Source of the DNA: JANMCE01 sp963791625
Lineage (GTDB): Bacteria > Actinomycetota > Acidimicrobiia > Acidimicrobiales > Ilumatobacteraceae
DNA: 64,000 nt
NCBI GenBank assembly: GCA_963791625.1
Contig: CAWBTA010000005.1
Span: forward strand, 186,001-250,000
Direction of reading: 5' to 3'
Numbering within the stretch: the stretch's first letter is position 1; the number at the start of each line of letters is the position of its first letter. The position numbers and the translations under genes are program-made. Positions 34,107-42,921 of this stretch are shown one piece after another. The notes below the pieces were generated by a model, which saw nothing but the letters and a program-made list of their open reading frames with translations, made no database searches and had not been told where the DNA came from.

Positions 34107-35320
34107 TGGACCTCGGTAACGGCCTCGGCCATCTCACCTATTCCACGCTTGTCCATCCGGGCGACACGTGGGATCTCATGAACGCCAGCGTCCGCGAGTT
34201 CTGTCCGGCGGTGAAGAAGGCCGTCAGTCCCGACAAACCGTTTGCTGTGTCGCTGCGGTTGTCAGGTCAGTCGGCGTCCCTGTTGGCCGGCGACGCGGCG
34301 GAACGTGCCTCGCTTCGCGCCTTCCTGCGCGACGAAGACATGTACGTCATGACCGTGAACGCGTTCCCCCACGGACCGTTCAAGGGTGGCATGGTGAAAG
34401 AGCAGGTCTACGAACCCGACTGGGCCTCGGAGACCCGAGTGGCCTACACCACCGACGTCGCCGAGGTACTTGCCGACATCGTGCCCGAAGGCGTCGAGCC
34501 GAGCATTCAAACGGCACCGCTCGCATTCAAGCCGAACGTCACGGGGGCTGCGTATGTCGCGTCGTTCACGCACAACGTATTGCGAGTGGTGGCGAACCTT
34601 GTCGACATCGAACGACGAACCGGCCGCCGGGTGAAGTTGGCCATCGAGCCCGAGCCCTACTGCTACCTCGCAACGACGGAAGAGACGGTCGCCTACTTCG
34701 GCGAGCACCTGTTCAGCTCTGCGGCGGCCGCCACGCTCGCGCGGCTCTCGGGCATGGCGCTGTCGCAGGCGCACGGCGCCCTTCGACGTCACCTCGGCGT
34801 CGTATTCGACATCTGCCACCAGGCCGTCGAGTTCGAAGACATTCCCCACTCGCTGGCGTCGCTTGCCGGCGCCGGCATCCCGGTCTTCAAGCTGCAGGAA
34901 GCAGCGGCGCTCTGGATTCCCGAGGTCAACGCAGACACCGTCGCAGCACTCGAGGGGTACGCCGACACGATCTACCTCACGCAGACCACACAGCTCCGTG
35001 ACGGTGAGATCACCCGGTTCCTCAACATCCAAGATGCTGTTGCGTCGTGGCGCGCCAACCCGGGTGCCTGCCAATGGCGAACCCACTTCCATGTCCCGGT
35101 CTTCCTCGACGATCTCGGTCCGTTCCGCACCACGCGCTTCGCCATCGAAGATGCGCTCAGAGTCCACGCCGCAGAACCAGTGTCCGATCACTTGGAGATC
35201 GAGACCTACACCTGGGACGTGCTTCCCGACCATCTGAAGAATGCCGACATCACCACGTACGTAACCCGCGAACTCCAATGGGTTGAGCAAACCCTGCGCA
35301 CCGCACGGGCCATGGCCTGA
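34106..35320 (+). CDS. EboE-like metabolite traffic protein (xylose-isomerase-like TIM barrel)
   Basis: 404 residues. The order of conserved pieces (LSY/LTY..T..HPG.TW near the start, FAVSLRLSG, YVMTVNAFPHGPF, VKEQVYEPDW, RRVKLAIEPEPYCYLATTEE, HLGVVFDICHQAVEFED) matches EboE proteins, TIM barrels related to sugar isomerases/AP endonucleases that occur in eboABCDEF clusters. The E of AIEPEP and the D, H of FDICH are likely metal ligands. EboE normally sits with eustigmatophyte/cyanobacterial-type ebo genes; here it follows an E1 beta gene by one overlapping base (TAATG) and no other ebo gene is present. A role as isomerase in this pathway is more plausible than metabolite export. Confidence 0.75.
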   Translation: MDLGNGLGHLTYSTLVHPGDTWDLMNASVREFCPAVKKAVSPDKPFAVSLRLSGQSASLLAGDAAERASLRAFLRDEDMYVMTVNAFPHGPFKGGMVKEQVYEPDWASETRVAYTTDVAEVLADIVPEGVEPSIQTAPLAFKPNVTGAAYVASFTHNVLRVVANLVDIERRTGRRVKLAIEPEPYCYLATTEETVAYFGEHLFSSAAAATLARLSGMALSQAHGALRRHLGVVFDICHQAVEFEDIPHSLASLAGAGIPVFKLQEAAALWIPEVNADTVAALEGYADTIYLTQTTQLRDGEITRFLNIQDAVASWRANPGACQWRTHFHVPVFLDDLGPFRTTRFAIEDALRVHAAEPVSDHLEIETYTWDVLPDHLKNADITTYVTRELQWVEQTLRTARAMA

Positions 35321-35383
35321 CGCACCGATGATCGCTTGGCAGACGGCCACGAGTGACGGTTTGAACGCGCTGACAACCGTCTT

Positions 35384-36648
35384 CTAGCTGCCCGATTGGC
35401 GGCTCTTTACTTCGGCGCGGGCGACGACTTGGTGGTGCACCTCATCGGGTCCGTCTGCCAGCCGCAGGATGCGCTGGCTGTGCCACATTTGAGCCAGCGG
35501 GAACCACTGTGAAATCCAGCGGCACCGTGCATCTGGATGGCTTCGTTGATGATGTCGCAGCACTTCTCGGGCACCATTGCCTTCACCGCGCTCACCCACA
35601 CGCGAGCCTCGGCGTTCCCTAAGGTGTCCATGGCCTTGGCCGCCCGAAGCACCATCAGCCGCATCGCTTCCACCTCGATACGGGCACGGGAGATGACTTC
35701 CATGTTCTTGCCGAGGTTGACCAGCTTCTTGCCGAAGCCCTCACGGCTGAGGCCACGGTCGACCATCATCTCGATGGCCCGCTCGGCCGCACCGATGGAG
35801 CGCATGCAGTGATGAATGCGGCCCGGCCCGAGCCGAAGCTGCGAGATCTCGAATCCACGGCCTTCGCCCAGCAGGATGTTGGCCTTCGGCACCCGAACAT
35901 CGGTAAGGCGGATATGCATGTGGCCATGCGGTGCATCGTCCGATCCGAACACTTCCATGCCTTCGACGATCTCGACGCCGGGCGTATCGATCGGGATCAG
36001 GATCTGCGACTGCTGCTTGTAGGTGTCGGCATCCGGGTTCGAGCGCACCATAGTGATCATGATCTTGCAGCGCGGGTCGCCAGCGCCCGAGATATAGAAC
36101 TTCTCGCCGTTGATGACCCATTCGTCGCCATCGAGCACGGCGGAGGTCTGGATCTGCTTGGCGTCCGAACTCATGACGCCAGGCTCGGTCATGGCGTAGG
36201 CCGACCGGATTTCGCCGCGCAACAGCGGTTCGAGCCACTGCGCTTTTTGCTCGGGGGTGCCGACCCGTTCGAGCACTTCCATGTTGCCGGTGTCGGGCGC
36301 CGAGCAGTTGAGGCATTCGGATGCCAGCCTGTTCTTGCCCAGTTCGTTGGCGATGTAGGCGTAGTCAAGGTTGCTCAGGCCGTGGCCGGTTTCGGCGTCG
36401 GCCAGGAAGAAGTTCCACAGGCCCAGTTCGCGGGCTTTGACTTTCGCGGTCTCCAGTAGTTCAAGCTGACCGGGCGCCCAACTCCACCGCTCCGCTCGGC
36501 CGTGGCCGAGGCGATGGAACTCCTCGGTAATCGGGTCGACCTCGTCCCGAATGAACGCCTTCACCGCCTCGTAGAGCGGTCGGACACCTTCGGACATCCG
36601 AAGGTCCAAGTCATCCATGCTGGCCATCTTCAGCGCGCCACCAACCAT
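35384..36648 (-). pseudogene. Acyl-CoA dehydrogenase, one frameshift near the C-terminus
   Basis: About 420 residues of the bacterial ACAD10/11-like group: RPLYEAVKAFIRDEVDPITE, AYAMTEPGVMSSDAKQIQT (FAD/substrate loop), WVINGEKFYISGAGDPRCKI, GRIHHCMRSIGAAERAIEMM, KAMVPEKCCDIINEAIQMHG, where the Asp of CCDII or the Glu of NEAIQ lies near the flavin. The frame is lost after QMHGAAG at about 35,515; another frame continues ISQWFPLAQMWHSQRILRLA to the stop at 35384. One base restored gives a normal C-terminus. Start at 36648 because GGAGGAG lies 5-6 bases upstream. It is divergent from the acyl-CoA ligase gene, a likely metabolic partner. Confidence 0.82.
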
Positions 36649-36786
36649 GAGAGCTCCTCCACGTTCAAAGAACACCGTTCGGACAGCCAGACATTCTGGT
36701 CTCGGTGTAAAGTAACTCTACGCCGGAGGGCCGTGGGGTTGGGCCTGTTCGTGCGATCAGAGCGCACCGCACCAAGATCGGACTCG

Positions 36787-38514
36787 ATGTTCACCCACTA
36801 CTACGCCGCTCGCCAGGAGCTCACGGCGCCGGGATCACGGTTTGCCATTGCCGATATCGAGCTGCGAGGCGTTCCCTGCAAGGTTTTCGCCTCCGCGCCT
36901 CCAAACATGCGGGCGATATGGGAATCAACCGTCGCATACGCCGACCGGACCTATCTGGTCTACGAGGACGAGCGTTACACCTACGCCGAGATTGATGCCC
37001 AGGTCCGCAGCCTGGCGCACCTCCTCTCGGTCACGCACCGGGTTGGGTCGGGCGACCGGGTCGCGATCGCCATGCGCAACTACCCCGAATGGGTGGTGGC
37101 GTATTGGGCCACGGTATGCGTCGGCGCGGCCGTCGTCGGAATGAACGCATGGTGGACGCCTACCGAGATGGAATACGGGCTGCTCGATTCGGCCCCGAAG
37201 GTGCTCATTGCCGATGACGAACGGATCGAACGCGTGCTCCACGTGCTCGACAACGTGCGAGCCAACCAGCCAATGCACATCATCTCGGTTCGATCCGAGC
37301 GGCCCCTTCCCCACGACGCCAGCCGTTGGACCGATGTGGTCCGTCCGTTCGAGGCACCCCCTACGTTGCCCGATGCCACCATCGACCCGGACGATGACGT
37401 GTGCATCTTCTACACGTCGGGCACCACCGGGTTCCCGAAGGGTGCCCAACTCACCCATCGCGGCTCGGTCCACAACGCCATGCACATGATCTTCATGGCC
37501 ACCGCAGCAACCCTCGGAGCGGCCAAAGCCGCTGCAGCTGCAGGCAGCGTCGCCCCGGTAGCTCCACCCGCTGCCCCGTCGGTATCCATGGCGCCAACGC
37601 CGCTCTTCCATGTGACGGCCAACAACTGCAATCTGCATCCGACCACGGTCAACGGTGGCACGTTTGTGCTCACGTATAAGTGGGATCCTGGCCGAGCCCT
37701 CGAACTGATCGAACGAGAACGAGTCACCCTGTTTTCCGGCGTACCTACCATGAGCCGCGAGATGCTTATGCACCCGGACTGGGAGAAGCGGGACACCTCC
37801 TCACTGCAGAAAATGGGCGGCGGAGGCGCAGCCCTGCAACCTGACCTGGTCAGCAAGATCGACAAGGCCCTGGCCAACGGCGTTCCTTCAACCGGATACG
37901 GTCTGACCGAAACCAACGGCATCATCACGGCCAATACCGCCCACTACTTCGTGGCCAAACCTGGCTCTTGCGGTCCGATCGTGCCAACGCTGGACGCGAA
38001 ACTGGTTGACGAAGAAGGCAACGACATTGCCCCGTCCCCCGCCGCGGTCGGTCAACTGTGCGTACGTGGAGCGGTGGTCATCAAGGGATATCTCAACCAA
38101 CCCGAGGCCACCGCGGACGCCATTCGAGATGGCTGGTTCAACACCGGCGACATCGCTCGTATCGATGAGGACGGCTTCGTCTACATCGTCGATCGTGCCA
38201 AAGACATGGTGTTGCGCGGCGGCGAGAACATCTACTGCAGCGAAGTCGAAGTGGCCATCTACGAGCATGACGCCGTCGCCGAAGTTGCCGCCTTCGGCGT
38301 ACCCGACGACCGCCTCGGCGAGGAGGTCGGCGCTGCCGTGGTGCTGCGCGACGGCGCCTCCCTCGCCGAGGACGAGTTGCGGATGTTCCTGGCTCAGAAG
38401 CTGGCCAAATACAAGGTGCCATCCAAGATTTGGTTCCTTGACCAGCCGCTCCCCCGCAATGCCAACGGGAAGTTCGTGAAACGCGACCTCCGCAAACAAC
38501 TCCTCGGCGAGTAG
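36787..38514 (+). CDS. Acyl-CoA ligase (AMP-forming, ANL superfamily)
   Basis: 575 residues. The AMP-binding P-loop YTSGTTGFPKG is at about 208-218; STGYGLTETNG at about 370 contributes the ATP-binding motif; WFNTGDIARIDEDGFVYIVD and RAKDMVLRGGENIYCSEVE mark the hinge; the catalytic Lys is in NANGKFVKRD near residue 560. There is an Ala-rich insert (AKAAAAAGSVAPVAPP) after the P-loop helix that most ligases lack. These enzymes load a carboxylic acid onto CoA through an acyl-adenylate; chain length is not readable. I use the ATG at 36787; a GTG at 36751 in frame is possible. Divergent from the acyl-CoA dehydrogenase gene across 138 bp. Confidence 0.88.
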   Translation: MFTHYYAARQELTAPGSRFAIADIELRGVPCKVFASAPPNMRAIWESTVAYADRTYLVYEDERYTYAEIDAQVRSLAHLLSVTHRVGSGDRVAIAMRNYPEWVVAYWATVCVGAAVVGMNAWWTPTEMEYGLLDSAPKVLIADDERIERVLHVLDNVRANQPMHIISVRSERPLPHDASRWTDVVRPFEAPPTLPDATIDPDDDVCIFYTSGTTGFPKGAQLTHRGSVHNAMHMIFMATAATLGAAKAAAAAGSVAPVAPPAAPSVSMAPTPLFHVTANNCNLHPTTVNGGTFVLTYKWDPGRALELIERERVTLFSGVPTMSREMLMHPDWEKRDTSSLQKMGGGGAALQPDLVSKIDKALANGVPSTGYGLTETNGIITANTAHYFVAKPGSCGPIVPTLDAKLVDEEGNDIAPSPAAVGQLCVRGAVVIKGYLNQPEATADAIRDGWFNTGDIARIDEDGFVYIVDRAKDMVLRGGENIYCSEVEVAIYEHDAVAEVAAFGVPDDRLGEEVGAAVVLRDGASLAEDELRMFLAQKLAKYKVPSKIWFLDQPLPRNANGKFVKRDLRKQLLGE

Positions 38515-38520
38515 CTGCGG

Positions 38521-39341
38521 CTATGACCCCAGGTGTCGGCGGAGGAAGGCTGCGGCGTACTCGCGGTCCGGATACCGGCTTGATCGGCGGATCGAAGTGA
38601 ACTCCGGGCAGCACGAGCAGTTCCTTGTCCTGTCCCGTCAGTGTGTCGAAGAACAGCTCGCTACTCGCCCGGGAAAACAGCACGTCATCCGCGCTGGCCA
38701 GCAATTGCACGGGTCGATTCGCCGATCCGAGCCACGTTCGTGGCGAACGGGTCCCCACCGAGCTCGGGGCCTGCGGCTGTGCTCTGCTCGCCAGTGCGAA
38801 TACCGATGACATGGAAGACAGCGCAATCGACGCGCGGATCGTCGGCCACGAACGTGACGCCGAGCAGCGCGCTCATCGAGACGGCCTCGAACCCGATCTT
38901 GCGGGCCGCCACCTGCGGAAGCGCGATCAGAACGTCGACCAACAGACGCCAATCTGCCGACATGGCGTCGGACTGGCCGGGTTTCGACAACTCGCCCCGC
39001 ATACGCCCGAATCGCTCGGGACCGGGTTCCATCTCGGCCACAAACGATGGTTGGCGGTCGCCATGGAACGGACCGTCGAGAATGGCCACGGCATAGCCGT
39101 CTCGACGGGCATACTCGAAGGCCAGAAGAACATACCGTTCGGTGTGATGATCGGACGCCAAGTCGTGCCCCAGGATCAACGCCGGCATGCCCACGGGCGC
39201 GCCGAGCGGGGTCACGAGCGTGCCGCTGACGGTGCCGCGTGCACCAGCTAACTGAAATTCACGGCACTCGACGCCATCGAACAACACCGGCTCGCCGAGC
39301 GACAGCAGTCCGCCGGGGAGCGCTCCGTCGGGTTCCGTCAT
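38521..39341 (-). pseudogene. Alpha/beta-hydrolase (dienelactone-hydrolase-like), two frameshifts
   Basis: Starts MTEPDGALPGGLLSLGEPVL at 39341. Features: LVTPLGAPVGMPALILGHDL (oxyanion region), VLLAFEYARRDGYAVAILDG, and IGFEAVSMSALLGVTFVADD where the nucleophile elbow is expected; G-x-S-x-G is degenerate to AVSMSA, so activity is uncertain. After ATNVARIGESTRAI the frame changes to PVQLLASADDVLFSRASSEL and KELLVLPGVHFDP (Asp and His of the triad), and a second indel gives DREYAAAFLRRHLGS to the TAG at 38521-38523. The length of 821 bases is consistent. Convergent with the ligase gene and overlapping the LLM gene by 4 bp. Confidence 0.65.
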
Positions 39342-40396
39342 GCCGGAGCAGCCACCGCGCTGGGCCGATGCAGGCCCGGCGCGACATCCGAAGCAAACAG
39401 TTCGATGGAGCGGATGGTGTGCTCGGTGCTCAGCCCACCCCACGCGAACGAGCCCGTGAAATAGTTCGACCCGCTGACCTCGATGTCTCTGGCCAACGTG
39501 TCCAGTACCCGACCGGGCGAACCGACAACGAGGATGCCACGCTCACAATCGGCATCGAAACCGGACCGAATGCGGTCGACCATGTGGTCGCCGTTCTGAT
39601 GCCACAGAGTGGTGAAGTTGTGCACGAACGAGGTGTAGGCGTCCCGCGCCAACTGGTCTGCTTCGCGGTCGGTCGGAGCGACGAAGACCTGTCGGCTGAG
39701 CCCGATCAGCGGATCGGTCACGTGGGGGTTGACCGGGTCGGCCGCGAGTCCGTCACGTCGAGTGGCGTGGTAGAGCTCGACGAGCGGTGCGAACTTGTCG
39801 GCGGTGGTGTTCGACAGAATGTTGAGCGAATTGCGCGCCGACCATTCCACCGTTCCCGGGGTTCCCGGTGCGTACCAAACGGGCGGATTCGGGCTTTGCA
39901 ACGGCCGAACAACGGTTGGGATCTGGTCAAAGTCGTAGTACTCGCCGTGGTGATTGATCACCCCGGTTCGCAGAGCGCCCAAGAGCGCCTCAAAGCCTTC
40001 CTCCATCATCGGCTTGGCGACCTCGGGCGCTATGCCGAAGCCTTTCGCTTCCCACTTGGAGGCCCCTCGACCGATGCCGAACTGGAACCGTCCGCCGCTG
40101 AGGTGATCGAGCATGCAGATCTCCTCGGCGAGTCGCAGCGGGGCATACATCGGTAGCAGATACACGCTCGGGATGAGTTGAATGCGCTTGGTTCGCTGCG
40201 TGAGCGCGGCCAGAAAGACGCTGGGCGATGGGGCGCTGCCGAGCGGCGTCGAGTGATGCTCGGCGAGATGATACGCGGCGAACCCGGCATCTTCGGCCGC
40301 TGCGATGATGCGGAAACGATCCTCGTAGAGCTGCCCGATGGTGGTATCGGGGCGAGCGTCGATCCAGTCGAACATGCCCCACGACAGACGCGTCAC
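39338..40396 (-). CDS. LLM-class flavin-dependent oxidoreductase
   Basis: 352 residues of the bacterial luciferase-like TIM-barrel family. Recognisable pieces are SWGMFDWIDARPDTTIGQLY, AAEDAGFAAYHLAEHHSTPL (the conserved H-x-E-HH region), LGSAPSPSVFLAALTQRTKR, LRLAEEICMLDHLSGGRFQF and GIGRGASKWEAKGFG. FMN is used as a co-substrate supplied by a separate reductase in most two-component members. The ATG at 40396 overlaps the VOC gene stop and its own end overlaps the hydrolase gene (ATGA both times), so expression is coupled. A second LLM gene is at 42922-44022. Likely an oxygenase or reductase for the ligand of this cluster; the exact reaction is unknown. Confidence 0.85.
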   Translation of the reverse strand: MTRLSWGMFDWIDARPDTTIGQLYEDRFRIIAAAEDAGFAAYHLAEHHSTPLGSAPSPSVFLAALTQRTKRIQLIPSVYLLPMYAPLRLAEEICMLDHLSGGRFQFGIGRGASKWEAKGFGIAPEVAKPMMEEGFEALLGALRTGVINHHGEYYDFDQIPTVVRPLQSPNPPVWYAPGTPGTVEWSARNSLNILSNTTADKFAPLVELYHATRRDGLAADPVNPHVTDPLIGLSRQVFVAPTDREADQLARDAYTSFVHNFTTLWHQNGDHMVDRIRSGFDADCERGILVVGSPGRVLDTLARDIEVSGSNYFTGSFAWGGLSTEHTIRSIELFASDVAPGLHRPSAVAAPA

Positions 40397-41064
40397 GGGG
40401 TCGGCCTCCGGTCGACCTTGACGGGCGGGTCAGGCTGAGCCAACTCGGCCATGACCTCGGCGTCGGGCCGGGCCATGAGCTCTTCCACTTGTTCTTTCGT
40501 CATGTACGGGATCTGCGGTCGACTCCAATCGACGACGGGATTCACGATCGTTCCACCTTGGGAAGCGAACGCCGCCGGCCACTTCAGTCGCTCAAGCATG
40601 TCGGCGTCGATACCGACGAGGTCAACGACTTCCGGGTCAATCCAGGCACGCTCGTCGAGCGGCACCTCCGAAGTCGCCACCTCGAGCATCATGCCCTCCA
40701 GACCCGCGAAGTAGATCGACCGGCAGAATCCGTGATCGACGGGGCCAAAGACGTTGATGCCTCGACTTCGAATGCGGTCCCGCATGCCGAGGAGGTCGTC
40801 GTAGGTGGGCACGTTGAAGGCCAGGTGTTGCATCGCTCCTTCGATGTTGCGAGTGACCTCGCCTGCGGAGACCTTCGGACCTTGCACGAAGGCAATCGAA
40901 CAGAAGTCGTTCAGTCTGACAAAGCCATGGAAGGTGCCCTCGATACCGTGCATCCAGTACAGGGCCTTGAGCTCTGCCCCGAGTACGTCGGTGAAAAACT
41001 CCAGCTGATCACGCATTCGGTTCGTTGAAATAGCGAGATGGTGGATGCCGTTCGGGGTGTCCAC
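40393..41064 (-). CDS. VOC-family protein (extradiol dioxygenase/glyoxalase-like)
   Basis: 223 residues with two VOC modules: NGIHHLAISTNRMRDQLEFF with the first His and FVRLNDFCSIAFVQGP, then MQHLAFNVPTYDDLLGMRDR with another His, and SIYFAGLEGMMLEVATSEVP with the Glu. These four positions match the metal ligands of type I extradiol dioxygenases and glyoxalases. The last 60 residues (DERAWIDPEVVDLVGIDADM and beyond) are an extension not seen in small glyoxalases. It lies between the Rieske oxygenase and LLM genes with ATGA overlap to the latter, supporting ring cleavage or a related step in the same pathway, though that role is inference. Confidence 0.78.
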   Translation of the reverse strand: MDTPNGIHHLAISTNRMRDQLEFFTDVLGAELKALYWMHGIEGTFHGFVRLNDFCSIAFVQGPKVSAGEVTRNIEGAMQHLAFNVPTYDDLLGMRDRIRSRGINVFGPVDHGFCRSIYFAGLEGMMLEVATSEVPLDERAWIDPEVVDLVGIDADMLERLKWPAAFASQGGTIVNPVVDWSRPQIPYMTKEQVEELMARPDAEVMAELAQPDPPVKVDRRPTP

Positions 41065-41067
41065 GGG

Positions 41068-42078
41068 TTAGCTGCCTTCCTGGGCAGCCAGGAGCGTGTC
41101 CATGCGACGGCGGACAGCGACGGCGGCCTTGTCCTGCGGCAGCAGGATTGGCTTGTTGTCCCAGAAGGGCTTGTCGCCCATCATCCGCTGCTGGCCTTCG
41201 AGCATCCATTTGTCTTCGGTACGAAAGACGTTGGAGAGCATGCCGTGCAATCCCTTGCTCAGCTCGTCATCGGCGAGCTTGCAGTTGCGCGACACGCTCC
41301 AGAAGTAGTGCGAACTGGTCTCGGTCGCGGGGGTGATCATCTGAACCGACTTGGTCGAGATGCCCTCGTTGCGAGGCTGTCCGGTCGGTTGCACCCCGAC
41401 AGTGAGCGTGACGAAGGACGGCGCGTCCCACCGGAATGCGAACCACTGATCGACCTTGCCCGGCTTGTCGTAAAACTTCGAGAACGCCGGAACTAGTGAG
41501 GTGTCGGAAATCTCGATGTCGGCGAAAACTTGGTCTCCCTCGGCGCGCACGTCTGGCTTCGGCGCGAGCAGGTGGGCTTCGGTCTGGAATGCCGCATGGA
41601 GATGGGTCGCATGGGCGTCGTCCATGAGATTGTCGACGACGAGTTGGTAGTGCGCATCGATGGCGAGGTGTCCCCGGACGGTCGCACCGTGCTCGCCGCG
41701 AAGATCCATGATGTCGGGCGAGTCGACGACCGTATCGTCGTCACCGAACCACACCCAGATCACGCCGTCACGCTCGGACAGCGTGTAGCTCTTCGTGCGC
41801 ATGTTCGGCGAACGAGTTCCGCTGGGCATTACCGCGCAGCCGCCGTCGGGGGCGAACTGGAGACCGTGGTAGCGGCATTTGAGGTTCTCACCAATGACGA
41901 CCCCGTATTCCAGCGGGGCCATCCGGTGCGGACAGACCGAATTGAGGGCCGCGGCCTTGCCACTCTCGGTGCGGTAGAGAGCGATGTCCTCGCCGAGGAT
42001 CTTGCGGCCGATCGGCTCGCCTTGGACCTCCTCGGACCAAGCTGCCATGTACCAGCGATTGCGTAAAAAGGCCAACAA
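41068..42078 (-). CDS. Rieske non-heme iron oxygenase, large subunit (VanA/phthalate-type)
   Basis: 336 residues. The Rieske cluster ligands are C49-x-H51 (VCPHRMAP) and C68-x2-H71 (LKCRYHGLQF). The catalytic domain has DNLMDDAHATHLHAAF, in which the His residues and the upstream Asp correspond to the mononuclear iron site and the bridging Asp; the third carboxylate is probably in the C-terminal third. The size fits the single-component alpha-subunit group with vanillate demethylase. Electrons would come from a ferredoxin reductase not encoded in the window. The start at 42078 follows AGGAGAG. It belongs to the leftward operon of LLM, hydrolase and VOC genes. Confidence 0.88.
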   Translation of the reverse strand: MLAFLRNRWYMAAWSEEVQGEPIGRKILGEDIALYRTESGKAAALNSVCPHRMAPLEYGVVIGENLKCRYHGLQFAPDGGCAVMPSGTRSPNMRTKSYTLSERDGVIWVWFGDDDTVVDSPDIMDLRGEHGATVRGHLAIDAHYQLVVDNLMDDAHATHLHAAFQTEAHLLAPKPDVRAEGDQVFADIEISDTSLVPAFSKFYDKPGKVDQWFAFRWDAPSFVTLTVGVQPTGQPRNEGISTKSVQMITPATETSSHYFWSVSRNCKLADDELSKGLHGMLSNVFRTEDKWMLEGQQRMMGDKPFWDNKPILLPQDKAAVAVRRRMDTLLAAQEGS

Positions 42079-42133
42079 ACTCTCCTCTGCTGTCAGACAA
42101 ACATCAAACCGTGCTGCGCGGGGTCACCCCCGT

Positions 42134-42901
42134 TTACTGCTGTAAGAAACCTGCGATGAACTCAACCGCCGTGGGCCGCTCATGGAAGAACAAGTGCCCG
42201 GCGCCCTCGAACGTCTGCAAGGTGGCGTTCGGGAGCAGCCGCACCCAAACGGCCGCATGAGCGACGGGGATCAACCGATCACCTTCGCCCCACAACACCA
42301 AGGTTTCGGCAGTGATGTTCGCCACGATCTCGGGGAGCGCGGCATCGGCCGGGCCGGGCGAGAAGCGGCCCATCGCCTGATGTTCCTTGCCTCGTGCGGC
42401 ATCGAAGGCCGGGTCGGGGTCTGGCCCCGTGGGAATGCGCCCGACCCAAATGTTCTGGTCGTTGGTGAGTACTTGACGACGCTCGGCCGGCGTGGCCGCC
42501 ATCATGTTGAACACGGGGTGCCCAGGCACGCTCATGCCGATGGGCGCGGCGAGCACCAGGCGGTCTACCCGCTGCGGATGCCGGGCCGCGAAGTTCGCTG
42601 CCCGCCACGCACCGAGCGAATGCCCACCGAGATGCACTCGATCGAGACCAAGCGCGTCGAGCACGGCGCCGAGATGGTCGGCAACAGTTTCGCGACTGGT
42701 GAGCGTCAGGTTCGGTTCGCTTCGGCCGTAACCCGGCAACAATGGCGCGTACACATGGAAGCGGTCGGCCAACGCGTCAAGGAAGTCGACGCCCTCAATG
42801 ATGCCACCGCCGTGGAGGAACACCAGTGGCGTTCCCGTACCCGCTTCCAACACCTCTACAGGCAGCCCTTGTACTTCGACCAGTCGGCTCTTCAACGCCA
42901 T
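42134..42901 (-). CDS. Alpha/beta-hydrolase
   Basis: 255 residues of the canonical fold: oxyanion loop VFLHGGGIIEG, nucleophile in GGHSLGAWRAA (G-x-S-x-G), Asp in LWGEGDRLIPV and His in FEGAGHLFFHE. The cap region contains the stretch NDQNIWVGRIPTGPDPDPAF. Comparable to hydrolases that act after ring cleavage (C-C bond hydrolases) or on esters. It lies between the second LLM gene and the Rieske gene in the same direction, with 20 bp before the LLM stop. No frameshift is seen. Confidence 0.85.
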   Translation of the reverse strand: MALKSRLVEVQGLPVEVLEAGTGTPLVFLHGGGIIEGVDFLDALADRFHVYAPLLPGYGRSEPNLTLTSRETVADHLGAVLDALGLDRVHLGGHSLGAWRAANFAARHPQRVDRLVLAAPIGMSVPGHPVFNMMAATPAERRQVLTNDQNIWVGRIPTGPDPDPAFDAARGKEHQAMGRFSPGPADAALPEIVANITAETLVLWGEGDRLIPVAHAAVWVRLLPNATLQTFEGAGHLFFHERPTAVEFIAGFLQQ

Positions 42902-42921
42902 CTCGAGTCCTCGGCCGTCCG

